From the NCBI GenBank assembly GCA_964023275.1, contig OZ029916.1:27503587-27567586 (forward strand): a stretch of 64,000 nucleotides of DNA. Reading direction: 5' to 3'. The translations under genes were made by a program, and so were the position numbers. This document shows, in pieces, positions 11,501 to 35,725 of the stretch (the stretch's first letter is position 1; each line of letters starts with the position of its first letter). The stretch is from Norana najaformis (Eukaryota; Annelida; Clitellata; Crassiclitellata; Hormogastridae). Under the pieces are notes generated by a model. The model was not told the origin of the DNA. It made no database searches and saw nothing but the letters and a program-made list of their open reading frames with translations.

Positions 11501-12980
11501 TATAATCCATAAAGAATGGTTGTCAGGTAACTCAGGTTGTTCAAATGCTGTTGTCACGTTTGCATGTCAACCAAAAGATACATCAGCCTAAACGATCAAG
11601 CCTCTGCATACTAATATTTTAGGCATTTAGCAAAAAACCCAATTGTACTATAGGTTATTCTCACTTCCATATACAGAATGTTGAGTCTTGGGGTTCACTA
11701 GTCTGTTCTTCTGGAACAATCCGTTATTGGATATCCTGGCTTTCCCTTTTACAGAGCTGCCCAGTACAGTCGAACATATATTTTACACATTTCTAAATCA
11801 GACCTTTTCATCTGGCTAAAAGCCATGCCCATAGAAGTGTTGAGCAGCTTTCAAATGGCTCTTTAAACAACCAGTTACATAACCTAGAATATCTTCATCA
11901 TCGTAATCAAACCTTCAAGTTTCTCAAATTAAGATGAAACTGAAAACTCCTTATAGAATCTCACAAGACTGCGTTTGCAATTACACATCTTTTTAGTAGA
12001 AATCATACCACAGGATGTGTCCTGGCCACTGGACGACAGTTTGGTTTAAGATCTCGTCTGAAAAACTGTCCAAGATTCTGATAATCCTTAAGGTTCGGAT
12101 TGGCTGCCTCATCAAGGTTACAGCTGAACAACCAGACATAAAGTCCTAATACTGGAGAACGCATCCAGACTGGAAGTTCTATGCTATTCACTTTGCCCCA
12201 CAACCGCGAGACAACATTCAGAGGTAGCAGTCGGTAAAAATCCACCTGAAAACGTAAACAACAATCCACATTGTTATCACGAGCCAACGGTAATTCAGCT
12301 TCTCAATTCAGTATATCAAATTAATGCATCGGGAGCATGTTGCAACCATGTGTTAAGTGGATTCAGGCATAAATGGGTCGCATATGAATGGGACTGCACT
12401 GTACCACTTGCCAGCTGATGAATTTCAAATCAAACTTTTAAGTGGTTTCGTAGTCATAACAAATTTCCTGTTAATTACAATAACAATATTATAATTTTTA
12501 TTAGTTTTAATATTATCACCATATAATTACAATAATAATTCCAGCCACTACAGATGTCATTAACAGTCTCTGGACAGATTTTTTGTCTGCTGAGGGATTG
12601 CACCACTTACCTTGGGTCAATTTTTAAAAAAATTATAATTGTACCAATGCCCTTTGCACAAGCTACTGATTGAATCCCACAACTGTTAACTAACAGTGGC
12701 ACCCAAATTCCTCAAAATTATTTTAGTCAACAGCTAGAAGTGAGAAGTAAGGCATCACCTTAAAGTTCCTAATCAAATTGTCATTCTCAGGCTTGGCAGT
12801 TATCCATCGTTCTTTGTAGATATACTGATAGCCCACAAAGAGAGTTCCAGTGCCAACAGATACTGGAACAAGGTAACTTTTGGTACTTTTCAATTCCCGG
12901 TGCCGACTATGAAAGCATCGCATTAAGCTCAACTCCCTGGACAGTCGAACTGTTGATCGAAATGAGAAACTTGCCATCAT
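8349..12980 (-). CDS. PISD: Phosphatidylserine decarboxylase proenzyme, mitochondrial (five exons)
   Basis: This enzyme converts phosphatidylserine to phosphatidylethanolamine in the mitochondrial inner membrane. Exons in transcript order are 12980-12759, 12245-12009, 11141-10823, 9085-8925 and 8561-8349. Intron phases are 0, 0, 1, 0, and all borders are GT-AG. The joined product is 383 residues, close to the roughly 400 usual for animal PISD. Residues 1-36 are basic and Ser/Arg-rich, as in a mitochondrial presequence. A hydrophobic segment follows at about 37-55. Family motifs appear in order: SPCDG (Asp158), [11 protein letters not shown] (His242), [29 protein letters not shown], and EFNLGST near the C-terminus. 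By family knowledge, the chain cleaves itself at the LGST serine (Ser353), which becomes the pyruvoyl group. Asp158, His242 and Ser353 match the Asp-His-Ser triad. The start is set by an in-frame TGA directly before the ATG ATG pair. It looks intact and functional. Confidence 0.95.
8925..9085 (-). CDS. PISD: PISD exon 4
   Basis: It encodes residues 260-313, with acceptor TGTGCAG|GGTATC (phase 1) and donor GACAAG|GTCAGT (phase 0). It contains [24 protein letters not shown] and [12 protein letters not shown], all conserved in the family. Confidence 0.93.
9086..10822 (-). other. PISD: PISD intron 3
   Basis: It is about 1.7 kb between exons 3 and 4. A short family A LINE tail remnant (AAAGCATCAACCAATGGC) lies at about 10008. 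Nothing else is recognised. Confidence 0.6.
9700..9717. repeat. Inverted repeat in PISD intron 3
   Basis: TACCTGGT-AC-ACCAGGTA is an 8-bp perfect stem with a two-base centre, lying between exons 4 and 3. Confidence 0.6.
10823..11141 (-). CDS. PISD: PISD exon 3
   Basis: It encodes residues 154-259 plus one base. The acceptor is TTGTGCAG|GTAAGT and the donor CCAG|GTTGGA is phase 1. It carries SPCDG, VEQVKGV, FLGP and [11 protein letters not shown], which hold the catalytic Asp and His. The middle (about residues 190-225) is variable, as in other animal PISDs. Confidence 0.92.
11142..12008 (-). other. PISD: PISD intron 2
   Basis: It is about 0.87 kb with no repeat or gene recognised. Open frames on both strands lack family motifs. 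Confidence 0.6.
12009..12245 (-). CDS. PISD: PISD exon 2
   Basis: It encodes residues 75-153. The acceptor TTTTCAG|GTGGAT and donor GTG|GTATGA are both phase 0. The family blocks [15 protein letters not shown] and FFRRDLKP lie in it. The junction to exon 3 restores the HPVVSPCDG stretch of the family. Confidence 0.92.
12246..12758 (-). other. PISD: PISD intron 1
   Basis: It is about 0.5 kb and AT-rich around 12480-12560. Nothing else is recognised. Confidence 0.6.
12759..12980 (-). CDS. PISD: PISD exon 1 (presequence and membrane anchor)
   Basis: It encodes residues 1-74, starting [13 protein letters not shown] and ending at LIRNFK. The donor reads AAG|GTGATG (GT at 12758-12757), phase 0. 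The stop codon TGA lies immediately upstream in frame, so the ATG at 12980 or the next ATG is the real start. Confidence 0.88.
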
Positions 12981-13011
12981 TCAGAATTGCATGGGTGTAA
13001 ACGACAGATGC
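12981..13011 (-). other. Candidate start of a 5' UTR exon joined to PISD exon 1
   Basis: On the minus strand a pyrimidine-rich acceptor (ATCTTTTCAG|GCATC) sits 31 bases before the PISD start codon. The coding exon may therefore be preceded by an untranslated spliced exon. A transcript would decide. Confidence 0.35.
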
Positions 13012-14106
13012 CTGAAAAGATAATCTCCATTAATACACAAGAATGAAGACTATCACTGCACCTGTCTAAAATCAGGTGACTGTCAATGTCTAAAGTCAAT
13101 CTTTCTACCACAAGTGAAGAGTTATCTATTTCCAAAATGAGCTAAACTGCAAAACAACTAGATTTCATCAAAATCTCAACATCCTTATCTGCATGAATGA
13201 AGCAAACATTCATTAGTCAAGAATAAAGTTGTCAACCTACACCCTACTCTGCTTCTTTTTAAAACAGTTGCAGAAGTATAATAAAAGTATCACGACAGAC
13301 ATTATAATGTAGCGAAATAAATAAGGAATTCGCGTCTTTAAGTCCACAAGCCACAGGTTATCAACATAACGCAATGTTCGTGACAAACGTTTTAATGCCG
13401 TACACTCTTAGTGTCACGACCTCTAATGACATAGCTGCAATACTGGTGCTAGATAGCTGCGCATGAAGCACTTGCTTAAAGTCCTTGCAGGTCCTTGATC
13501 GTCAGTGGGAGGCCAGCGCTCAACCAATCGGCCACCGATGACATTCATATCAAAAAGTGAATACAGCTGTAATGGTCAAACTGTATTCCCGGTGTTATAC
13601 GTTAGTCTGATGAGTGACCTACACGCCACACCAAACGGGCGAATATATCCGGAAAAAACATTTTCTTGTACTGTCCAAGAAATCAATTATTCCAAAAGAT
13701 ATGTGGATTTAACAACTAACTTCTAGTATTAAGAATTAAAATGAAGAATACCCCATTCAAGTCTGCGAGCTTAATTTCTGGAGTTGTTGAACTTTGAAGT
13801 ATTTGCCAAAAATTAGTTTCAAACAATCCACAAAGTGACACAGAGTAATAGATTCTACATGCTAGGCAATGACGTCACTTTGTCTTATCCTCTCATCACG
13901 AGTGGCAAACTGGCAGTTTACGTGAACTTTACGACATAAAGTATTTTAAAGTTGTTTATGAGGTAACGCATACTTTTTTCCTCGCTCTGTATATGAAGAC
14001 AAAGGATCGAGTCTTACTAGTGACTATAACGTATTGTTTTTTCACAGATATGCACCTAGGGCTGATACGTGTACCATATGAAACTAAAATAGAGTATCAA
14101 ATATTC
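13012..14106. other. Intergenic, 5' flank of PISD
   Basis: It should contain the PISD promoter, but no clear TATA box or CpG cluster is visible. No gene is supported. Confidence 0.4.
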
Positions 14107-14339
14107 CTCTTCCACAAATCCTATCCTGAGTCTTCCTCTTATCTCACTTTCCGATTCAATTCCAAACACCATCCACTGTAGCCGTCTTTCTGTCTGTCTG
14201 CCTGACTGTTGGATCTTGACCTGGAACCAAACCCTGCCTGCTTTGTTTTGATTGAGCGCTTGTGAATAAACTGGTTCCTGCGACTTGGCTTTCGTTGAGC
14301 GCGGTAGAAATCTCGAGCTTACGATTACGATTACGATAG
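14107..14339 (+). mobile_element. LINE family B 3' end
   Basis: It starts with the coding end LFHKSYPESSSYL and runs through the non-coding tail with CTTGACCTGGAACCAAACC to a short (GATTAC)n end. It matches 16248-16471, 18030-18470 and the nested copy at 7429-7626. Confidence 0.68.
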
Positions 14340-15307
14340 CAAAGATCTTAGACATAGTGCTGCAGGAAAATCTATTAATTAAAAGAATTAGGCCTAATCA
14401 ACGGGATTAAGGAATTAAGGGTAGTACGTCATAATATGGGAGCAGCATTAAATGTATACTCTTTGCTCTCCATTGACCATGTGCTCATAGAGACCTTACT
14501 GTATTATACCACAGATTCTTATATGTAGATAGTATATGTGATTATACAGTGCTGGTTGATGGCGAATAAGACCAAAAGCGCTCGGTGCATTGTGGGTTAA
14601 ATATTGGCAAAAGCATAGAAATTTAGTAAACGTAAATGTTAATGTGGGTTAACCTGATTTTCTATAGCGACTGTATGGTCTTGACCCTGCTCATTTTTCA
14701 ATTAATTTTTCGGGTGAGGTCCATCACCACCGCTGCCCATTTGAATAAAGTCCCCTGTAAGAACCGCGCTAGCTCGAGATTCAAGTCTCTTAATATAGCC
14801 ACGATGTATGTGCGAACCGACATGCTCACGCTCAGAGATGCTTTGACGTAGGCCTACGCTTTAACCAATGTAGCTAACCAGACCAGCGAAATCTTACACT
14901 GTAGGCCTATATATCGCTATAGGTATGAACCCTCGCTTTATATAGGCCTATGTAAATGACTAACATGGCACGCTATATTAATTATCTTTTTCAGATCTCA
15001 CCTCTGAAACAGAAGATTAGGTCTATTAAATAACGAAATCTATATCCAGCGGTTACTGCAAAGTCAGTATGGACCTATAGGCCTAAAATAATTTATATTC
15101 GTTACTTATTTTAGCGGTGGTGCACGCACTCTTCCATGTAATGAAGTCTCAACAAAATTAAGTTGCCCATCATTTTATCCAAGCGATTATTCAGTCCAGT
15201 TTTAGTTAGGATACAATTTTTATGTAGGTACTGCATGTATGTAGGCGTAAATAACTTTAATTAAACGTTTGTGCAATATATTCCTTTAAGATATAGACTA
15301 TTGTAAT
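14340..15307. other. Gene-free stretch
   Basis: No gene. Five TAGGCCTA palindromes cluster here, at 14389, 14849, 14902, 14943 and 15078. Confidence 0.5.
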
Positions 15308-15385
15308 TTAATGTAAGCCGATGACTTCTATAGTGCCATCATCAAAATGCGCAAGGCATCGCTCGATGATCGTCTCCAGTGAAAT
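15308..15385 (-). mobile_element. LINE family A tail, reversed
   Basis: The plus strand reads GACTTCTATAGTGCCATCATC then a GCGCAAGGCATCGCTCGATG block, the reverse complement of the family A tail. Confidence 0.6.
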
Positions 15386-15842
15386 CACGAAAATTGTAAT
15401 CTTTGGAGAAGCCAAGTCGAAATACAGGACGCTAGCTAGCTCAATGTATCCATAAACATAACATTATTTCAACAAAACATAACATTCATAACATTATTTC
15501 ACAAAAGTTTGTGTGATGCCTGGGTGTTTCATTCTGCATGTGGTTGTTCAAAGCTGTGTGTGGAAGGCGGTTAAATTCGCCTTTACACGTACAAGACTTG
15601 GGTCATATGCCGGTCATAGACGGTTTCGTACTATTTTGAATGCTGAGCCCATCGTGCCTCTAATGTGATGGACCATCCTCCTGGAACAGTCTTCCGTTTC
15701 ATTTACGTATCCGACTATTTCATTTGTCTCTGTTCAGCATATGTTTTCGCCCACTTTAAAATGCTTGTACTTGTTTGGATAGTTGATAGTCATAGGTGCA
15801 ATGGTATTTTTTAATACCTAAAGGCGCTATATTAAGTGACTT
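15386..15842. other. Gene-free stretch
   Basis: Nothing recognisable apart from AGGCGCTATATTAAGTGAC at about 15823, a relic resembling a LINE tail. Confidence 0.4.
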
Positions 15843-15918
15843 CATACATACATACATGCATGCATACATACATACATACATACATACATGCATACATACA
15901 TACATACATATATACATA
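15843..15918. repeat. (CATA)n microsatellite
   Basis: Tetramer CATA/CATG tract. Confidence 0.9.
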
Positions 15919-16007
15919 GAGGATCATTTAAGAGGTTCAGAGAGGCCCGGGCTACTGCAAATACGAGGCCCCAATCTCGAATAAATGTATGTAATGTAAC
16001 AAACCCT

Positions 16008-16155
16008 TGGTATAGCGCCTTTTAAGTACCTCACTTAATGATGTTAAATGTAATTAAGAACAGAACATTTGCCCATTTGTAAGCACTGTTGAGAGAACTA
16101 AGAGAGTCGCCACCTGGCAAGCTCGCCCACACACACGCAGAATCCTACCAACGGA
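16008..16155 (+). repeat. Interspersed repeat beginning TATAGCGCC
   Basis: The start (TATAGCGCCTTTTAAGTACC) resembles 59160-59275. The later part (GAGTCGCCACCTGGCAAGC, then CACACACACGCAGAATCC) resembles 63545-63715. It is an unnamed dispersed family. Confidence 0.5.
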
Positions 16156-16247
16156 TTCCCAACAAGAGTTGAAAGATGACAACATGTTCAGTGTCTGAAG
16201 CACGAAGCATCGAGGATGATGAACGACGATGGGAGATCTTATACTGA

Positions 16248-16471
16248 TTCCTCTTCTTCCGCTTATCTATCCCACAGATTCAATTCCAAACACCACACAC
16301 AGTAGCCATCCGACTGGCTGCTTGACTCTTGGATCTTGACCGGGAACCAAAACCTTCTTGCCTATCGATTTTGTTTTGACTGAGCGCCTGCGAATAAGCT
16401 GGTACCCGCGATTTAGCTTTCGTTGGGCGCTGTGGAAATCTCGAGTTTAAAATTACGATTTACGATTACGA
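16248..16471 (+). mobile_element. LINE family B 3' tail
   Basis: It matches 14107-14339 over its length (GATTCAATTCCAAACACC, TTGACCGGGAACCAAAACC) and ends in (GATTTAC)n. Confidence 0.65.
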
Positions 16472-18029
16472 CTTGTTTTGCACGTAGATCGACTGCGTTT
16501 GATAGGCCTTTCAGCGAACACAGAATAATCTGGCCGTAAATAAAATTCCTCTCTCACATAAAGACGATTTACTTGGCATAAACTTGACCTGTGTCTTACA
16601 CTTGAACTGTGCACTTATCCACACAGAGGTCACGTGTTGTGACTGCCATGCAAAGCATTCAGCCTATATATAGATAGAGTCACTGGATTCCAACGAGGTA
16701 AAAGAGATGAATGCACCGATCTCAATTCAGTAGTTTGTAATGTAGATCACAGATTGCAAGCATGAATTCTGTGAGTTTGCCAACTAGATGGAAAAACTGG
16801 AAATGTCATAAGTTTTGGACCATGGATCATCATTCCATCCATTCATGATTTCTGTTCTTGTGCTTCAAAGCAACAAAATGCTGCGCTCAAATGAGACAAT
16901 AAAACATCAATAAACGTCAAGAAAATTACTCATATTCCATGGTTTATGAACATTACATGGTCGGATCATTACACAAACACACACACACACACATCGACTC
17001 CATTTTCTCCAGTGTAATTGCATGCGAAGGGGGCCTACTTACTTTCGTCCTCCAGGGTCAGCTCAGCACACAAAGTCAAACTAGATGAGTAATTAATTAA
17101 TCAGATAGTGCTCAAGCAGACGACTTTTCAGTGCAAGTCCATCATATCCAGTTGTGGAAGAACAAGCGAGGAGAGAAATGCAAACAGGTGGAAAATATTT
17201 CAGCCGAGCGAATGCCATTCTCCAATCATAGGTCATTGGGGAGCACGATCCTCGAGCGTCCGTCGGAAGCAGCCAAACAGCCACATGGTCCTCATAACAC
17301 AAATCATTTCCTTATGAAGAATGATCATCTACAATTAAGCCACAGACAGCTGGGGGGTGGTGGCCTTTAGGAGTTCAGCTTAAACAAGTACGCAGACCTG
17401 AGCGAACTGATCTGAACTATTCCATTGTGTACATATACACGTAGGCAAATACAGACACAGTGTATATAAGACTACGCTGGCTTCCCGTCACGGAACGAAT
17501 AACATAGACCTACAAGATCCTTCTGCTTGTAATGAGGCCCTGGATGCATTCAGGAGCTATAATTATGTTCCAGTCTGAAGATAGACAGGTCGCTGATCGT
17601 TGCCCTCTGCAATTCGCTTGTAGATTATGCAACCCTGGTCCTTTGCCCATCACTTCAAGCCCACCCTTCTTCCTCCTCTATCTGACCATCCTCCAGGAAC
17701 AGACTTCCTGGAATGCTGGAAGGTCGAACAGGTCGAGCGGATAGAGAAAGCTCCAGATAAACTGCGAACTTTGGTTTGAAAATGGAGACAGCAGCAGGTA
17801 GTTCAGGGAGTGAACCTTTGACCTATGCAGCCAGCATTTGGCCTGAGCAGTCTGCAGCTTTTGACCTAAACCAGATTGATCCGCACAGAATGATCCGCAT
17901 ATCTGCAGAGAGGTTACCGAAAGGCTGGCCTGTTAAGGTTCAGTGCTGTACTTGAGTTGACCATGGGATAGAAAGCCCATGCTAATCCCAATTTTCTTCT
18001 TCCAATGATTCTTCCAATCCTCCCAACCC
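16472..18029. other. Gene-free stretch
   Basis: A short (CA)n lies at 16975-16993. A block at about 17470-17760 has LINE-like scraps (CTTCCCGTCACGGAACG). No gene is supported. Confidence 0.4.
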
Positions 18030-18470
18030 TCCCATCTTCGTCAGTTATTTACAATCCTACTATACCACTCAACCCGCTCTTCTTCGCCCTAATACTTCTC
18101 CGTCCTTCCGTCGTCTCGTCTTTAAAATTTTAAATCGCTCCATAATCATACCTGCCCCACCCCTAAGGAATAAACTTCTGCCAGAATTACGACAATTATC
18201 TGGACCATCATAGAACTCAGCAACACTTCATCTCTTGGACTCTCTACGCAGGATTGTCACTCGAAACCGAAAACGCTCCTCTTCCACAAGTCCTATCCTG
18301 ATCCTTCCTCTTCCCCTTGTCTCTCTTTCCACTCCAGGCCTAAACATCATCACCGTAACCGTCTGAATGCCTGCCTGACTGACTGTTGGAGCCTGACCTG
18401 GAACCGAATCCTTATCTTCTCACGGTGGCATTGCTGGCTGAGCTTGAAACATGTTCCACCTGGTATCTTC
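18030..18470 (+). mobile_element. LINE family B, end of reverse-transcriptase ORF plus tail
   Basis: A readable coding end (RNKLLPELRQLSG, LDSLRRIVTRNRK) is followed by the family B tail with CCTGACCTGGAACCGAATCC. Stops break the frame. Confidence 0.65.
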
Positions 18471-18810
18471 CCGTCAAAAGGAGGATGGTTTATCTGGCTT
18501 ACTTTTAGCAGCACTGTATCAGCCTCACTGTTGATAACTGTCACAACAGCTGGTTCTGCGGTTCAATGACTTTTCCCTTGCAGAAATCCCTCCTTTATCC
18601 AAGCTTTGAACGAGCATCCCTACTACAGCTGTTGTTAGTACGTATTACGTCCTGGCACATAAATGCAGTGGACGGTAGACCTACTAAGTTGGTGGTAGGA
18701 AGCCGACAAGAAGTAGCAGAATAGGCGTATTCAGCTCTACTGCTTGATTTTTTAAAATTGTTTTCCAAAATAATTTATCTGCAAGTTTGCAAAATATGCG
18801 ACTTAATTGG

Positions 18811-19077
18811 GCTCTCGGGCCTTTTCGGTAGCTGGTCCAAAGCTTTGGAATTCCCTGCCCAGTTCACTTCGTTCTGTCAATTCTTCGATGCCACTCGGGT
18901 CTAAACTAAAGACGCATCTCTTTCAACTTGCTTACCCATCATAGCCTGGCTTCTGGTTTCTCTGACCCATCGGAATTCGACCCGGCTTTTGAATTTGACT
19001 GCAATTTTGACTTGAAGCGACCATCGACTGATGCCCTGGGCATAATGATGACGGCGCAATAGAAGTCATTAGATTAA
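18811..19077 (+). mobile_element. LINE family A 3' end
   Basis: The coding remnant SGPFR-SWSKALEFPAQ corresponds to the RAFSVAGPRLWNSLP block of the family. The tail with GCGACCATCGACTGATGCC ends at AGATTAAA. Confidence 0.7.
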
Positions 19078-19631
19078 ACTATACAGAAAAACATATACAT
19101 ACAAGCACAAGCACGCATTTCGAAGCAGTTTAGCCTCCCGTGGGTCATATGCCTAACTATGCACCAGAGAATTTAGCAGCAAATAACCAAGACCAGAGAA
19201 CCTAGGGCAATCTGTCGAACAAAATATTTGGTCAATGCATCGAGAGTATACTTGTTTTAAAGCTGTATGTCGACACGATGCATATTGAGACGAAATAATT
19301 CCCGAAGTGTTTGCGTATAAATTTTGCATCGGTGAGGCCTTTAACCTGTTCAGAACTCGACAACGTTGTAGCACAATGATTGTTGCGGACAGGTCATACG
19401 AAGACTCCGTCAAAATGGTTACGTCCGGAAATACAGCACATTAATTTGACACAGAACAGAATTGAATTTCAGGAATTAAAACATAGGTTTAAACAACACA
19501 GAACACACGAAAGCAACAGTTTAGCCGCGCTTGGTGCAACCTGGTCGAGATGAGACGTTGTGTTTCTTATCCAGAATGGCAAAATACCATTATCCAGTGT
19601 CATTAGTAGATTAATGTCGGGAATGTAAGGA

Positions 19632-19706
<75 letters not shown>

Positions 19707-20041
19707 GCGGCAGCAGCAGCAGCAGCACAGTTCTGAATACTGTGTTAATCGCTCACCACTTCAGAGCGAAAGGCAAATTAACTGGTCATTATTAGATTTT
19801 ACATTGAAAACCACGATTTTACCAACACAAGTGTTGCCTTTACAGACGACACAATAGGCCTATAGGCTTAGGCGCATCGTAATCAGGTCATAGGCCGACT
19901 TGGAACCAGCACTGGCATTAGCTTACTAAGGTCTGTTTTTCGTCTGTGATACTTGCAGCTTGACTGTAACACGCCTTTGATCTCTGTAGATGTAAGCGTA
20001 AGATATGCGGAGTTATAGGCAGTTATAGGCCTATGTGTAAG
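19078..20041. other. 3' flank of receptor copy 1
   Basis: It would hold the 3' UTR of the receptor on the minus strand. A trinucleotide repeat lies at 19634-19729. No other gene is supported. Confidence 0.5.
19634..19729. repeat. (CAG)n(CGG)n(CAG)n trinucleotide repeat
   Basis: The plus strand has about nine CAG, then a pure CGG run, then interrupted CAG/CGG. It starts about 310 bases downstream of the receptor 1 stop codon and would be (CTG)(CCG) in a minus-strand transcript. Confidence 0.92.
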
Positions 20042-32840
<12,799 letters not shown>

Positions 32841-32855
32841 TGCCAGCTAACATCA

Positions 32856-33365
32856 GAAACCGAGAGAACACGTTCAGAACGGTTCTTTGTCAGTCAAGAA
32901 CGGTTGTTTGTGAGACAGGTTTTTTTTCGTTTCTACGCGTAACTAATGCTTCCTATGTTTACAAAGCCTGGATCCGCTCCTGAAACATAAGAACACAGTC
33001 AGAACGGTTGGTTCTTCGTAGATTAAAAACGATATTTCGAGCAGCCGATTCAGTGTGACGGACCAATGCATTTGCCTATTTCATCACGTGACACTATCGC
33101 TTCGCGCCCTCTAACTTTATAGCCTGAATCCGCCTCTGGGACGAAAGAATACAATCTTCTTTCATTTAAGAATGGTACTTCTTCGATATAATCCGAATAA
33201 ACTCAGGATTTCTATAGCATCAGTGTTTCAGTACACAACGTTTTATTCGATAGTCGCCACTGAATGAAGCAATGCAGATATTTGTTCATTTGCTTTTAGT
33301 CATAGAACTGATTCGTCCTTGAAAGAACAGTTATTCGCCTAATCGATTAACTTCTATAGCGCCAG
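32856..33365. repeat. Degenerate tandem repeat upstream of receptor 1
   Basis: Four diverged copies start near 32856, 32982, 33141 and 33321, with the shared core GAAA..GAACAC..TCAGAACGGTT. The last two spacers carry CTGAATCCGCC and CTGATTCGTCC, like CTGGATCCGCTCC at 32969. The block covers the likely promoter or 5' UTR of the minus-strand receptor. Confidence 0.55.
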
Positions 33366-34039
<674 letters not shown>

Positions 34040-34190
34040 CGAGAGTATATGTTACAAGCAAAAATCGATGGCACTAAGGAAGATGCATAGACTAAACATA
34101 AAACTCCGATTGCAAAGAAGCCACGGGTATAGAGAACAAAGAATAATGCACTTAACAAAAATGCGCTCACATTAAGACTTTTATTTCGCC

Positions 34191-34250
34191 TATGATTCCT
34201 CGCTCAGTCGATGGACATATGGCCTGTTAACAAATGCATTACTTTCTAGG
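34191..34250 (+). repeat. 55-bp dispersed repeat, copy 1
   Basis: The core is GATTCCTCGCTCAGTCGATG, then ACATATGGCCTGTTAACAAA. It matches 35414-35468 and 52138-52195. Confidence 0.7.
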
Positions 34251-34436
34251 CCTACTTACTTTGATTAGATCTTTGTTTAGGCTGGGGTTTTGATTTTCAG
34301 TGTAATTTCCGGAATATTGCACAAACATAGATACAGACGTGTAAAAGGTACATGCAAACACACATAATTACACACATGTATGCACACATGCATACATACA
34401 CACATATACACACAGATACATATATAATAATATAAT

Positions 34437-34745
34437 CATCATCAGTTCCTGACGCCAATCGTCGGGCGGTGATGGAGTGATTGATCTCCAATGTTTTCGG
34501 TCATTAGTCACATTAATTGCTATTCTCATGGTTAGTCCAAGTTTTGTAATATCGTCGTTTGTGTTGTCTATACAGCGCTGTCGCGATCCTCTTTTGCTTC
34601 TCTCTCCTTCGCATCTTGCATGTTATGCACTGTGAGAGATTCTGTCTCTTGGCATTCTTTCGATAAGACAAAACCATCCCAGTCTTCGCTGGACAACTTT
34701 TCTAACAGAGTTGACTGCATATCCAAGAATGGTCGTATTTCAGCT
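34437..34745 (-). mobile_element. RTE-like LINE, C-terminal end of ORF
   Basis: Minus-strand frames give RLGWFCLIERMPRDRISHSA, then CEGERSKRGSRQRCIDN and NDRKHWRSITPSPPDDWRQE. This is the typical end of RTE/craniofacial-development-protein-like LINE ORFs. Frameshifts separate the pieces. A (GAT)n tail follows at 34435-34440 on the minus strand. Confidence 0.72.
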
Positions 34746-35413
34746 TTTCTGAAATGTTTTGCAGTGAAATTCCTGCAATTTTCTGTATAAAGCGTATAAA
34801 ATGGTCGACGACACGAAAAGTCACACTGGCTCGGACGTCTCCCGGTTTAATAAGGTCCGCGCATCCGGCCAGGGAATGAACCGGAAGTTGGCCACAAGAA
34901 CAACACGAAAAACAAAACACAATAATAAATGACCCGAGATATACACACACAAATGTATGAAGAGTATGGTAGTTTAAGCTTGAGCTAATAGCTGGTCAAT
35001 GAATCACATAAAAGCTTTGTGCCAGGGCTATTTCGAAATGGGATTCTGCAGTCTGCCATGTCGTAATGTCCAGTACATGTACCGACAGCGGCTGGCTATC
35101 CAGGGCTGATTGGCACCCGCAAGCTGCAGAGGCTGGTACAGTTGCTAGTGGAGATGATAATGAAAAGGCTGCTGGCGCGTGCGTTGATCCGTGGGATGCT
35201 TACCCTGGCAGACAAAAGGTAAATCGTCTGCGAATCGACTGCAGACGACGGAACAGAGAATTCATTATTCAAGTCCATCGGTCAAAGGGTGGACAGCTTG
35301 TAAATAACAGGCGCCGAACAGACATAGGCGCACGCTACGGATACACAATGACTTCCGGGAGTACGCTTTCGCCTCTAAACAACAGCTGTTCCTCCTTCTC
35401 CTCTGCCTGTCAC
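34746..35413. other. Gene-free stretch with a long chance ORF
   Basis: A 178-codon plus-strand frame (35066-35602) crosses a dispersed repeat and a pyrimidine tract. It shows no domain, so it is not called as a gene. Confidence 0.4.
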
Positions 35414-35468
35414 CTACGATTCCTCGCTCAGCCGATGGACATGTGGCGTGTTAACAAATGTCTTACTA
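35414..35468 (+). repeat. 55-bp dispersed repeat, copy 2
   Basis: GATTCCTCGCTCAGCCGATG followed by ACATGTGGCGTGTTAACAAA, close to copy 1. Confidence 0.7.
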
Positions 35469-35469
35469 A

Positions 35470-35725
35470 TGTCTTACCTCTTCTCCGTCTATTTATCTTA
35501 TTTCTCCTCTTCTCCGTTCCCGTCTTCTCCGTTCTGCTGCTCTTTGTCCTCATCTTCCTCCTCCTTGTTTTCCTGTTTCCTTTCTCTTCCTCCTCATTCT
35601 AATCCACCTCTTCCACCAACTTTTCATCTTAGTTATATTTCTCCTGCTTTTCTTTTTATTACTGCTTGTCCTCCTCTTCCTCTTTTTCCTTTCTTCCTAT
35701 AATCCGTTTTGCCTCCTCATGTTTC
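35470..35725. repeat. Pyrimidine-rich (CTTCTC)n tract
   Basis: Long polypyrimidine, low complexity. Confidence 0.85.

Noticed and set aside
35066..35602. 178-codon plus-strand open frame
   Set aside because: It crosses a dispersed 55-bp repeat and a pyrimidine tract, has no recognisable domain, and its C-terminal part is low-complexity Leu/Phe/Ser.
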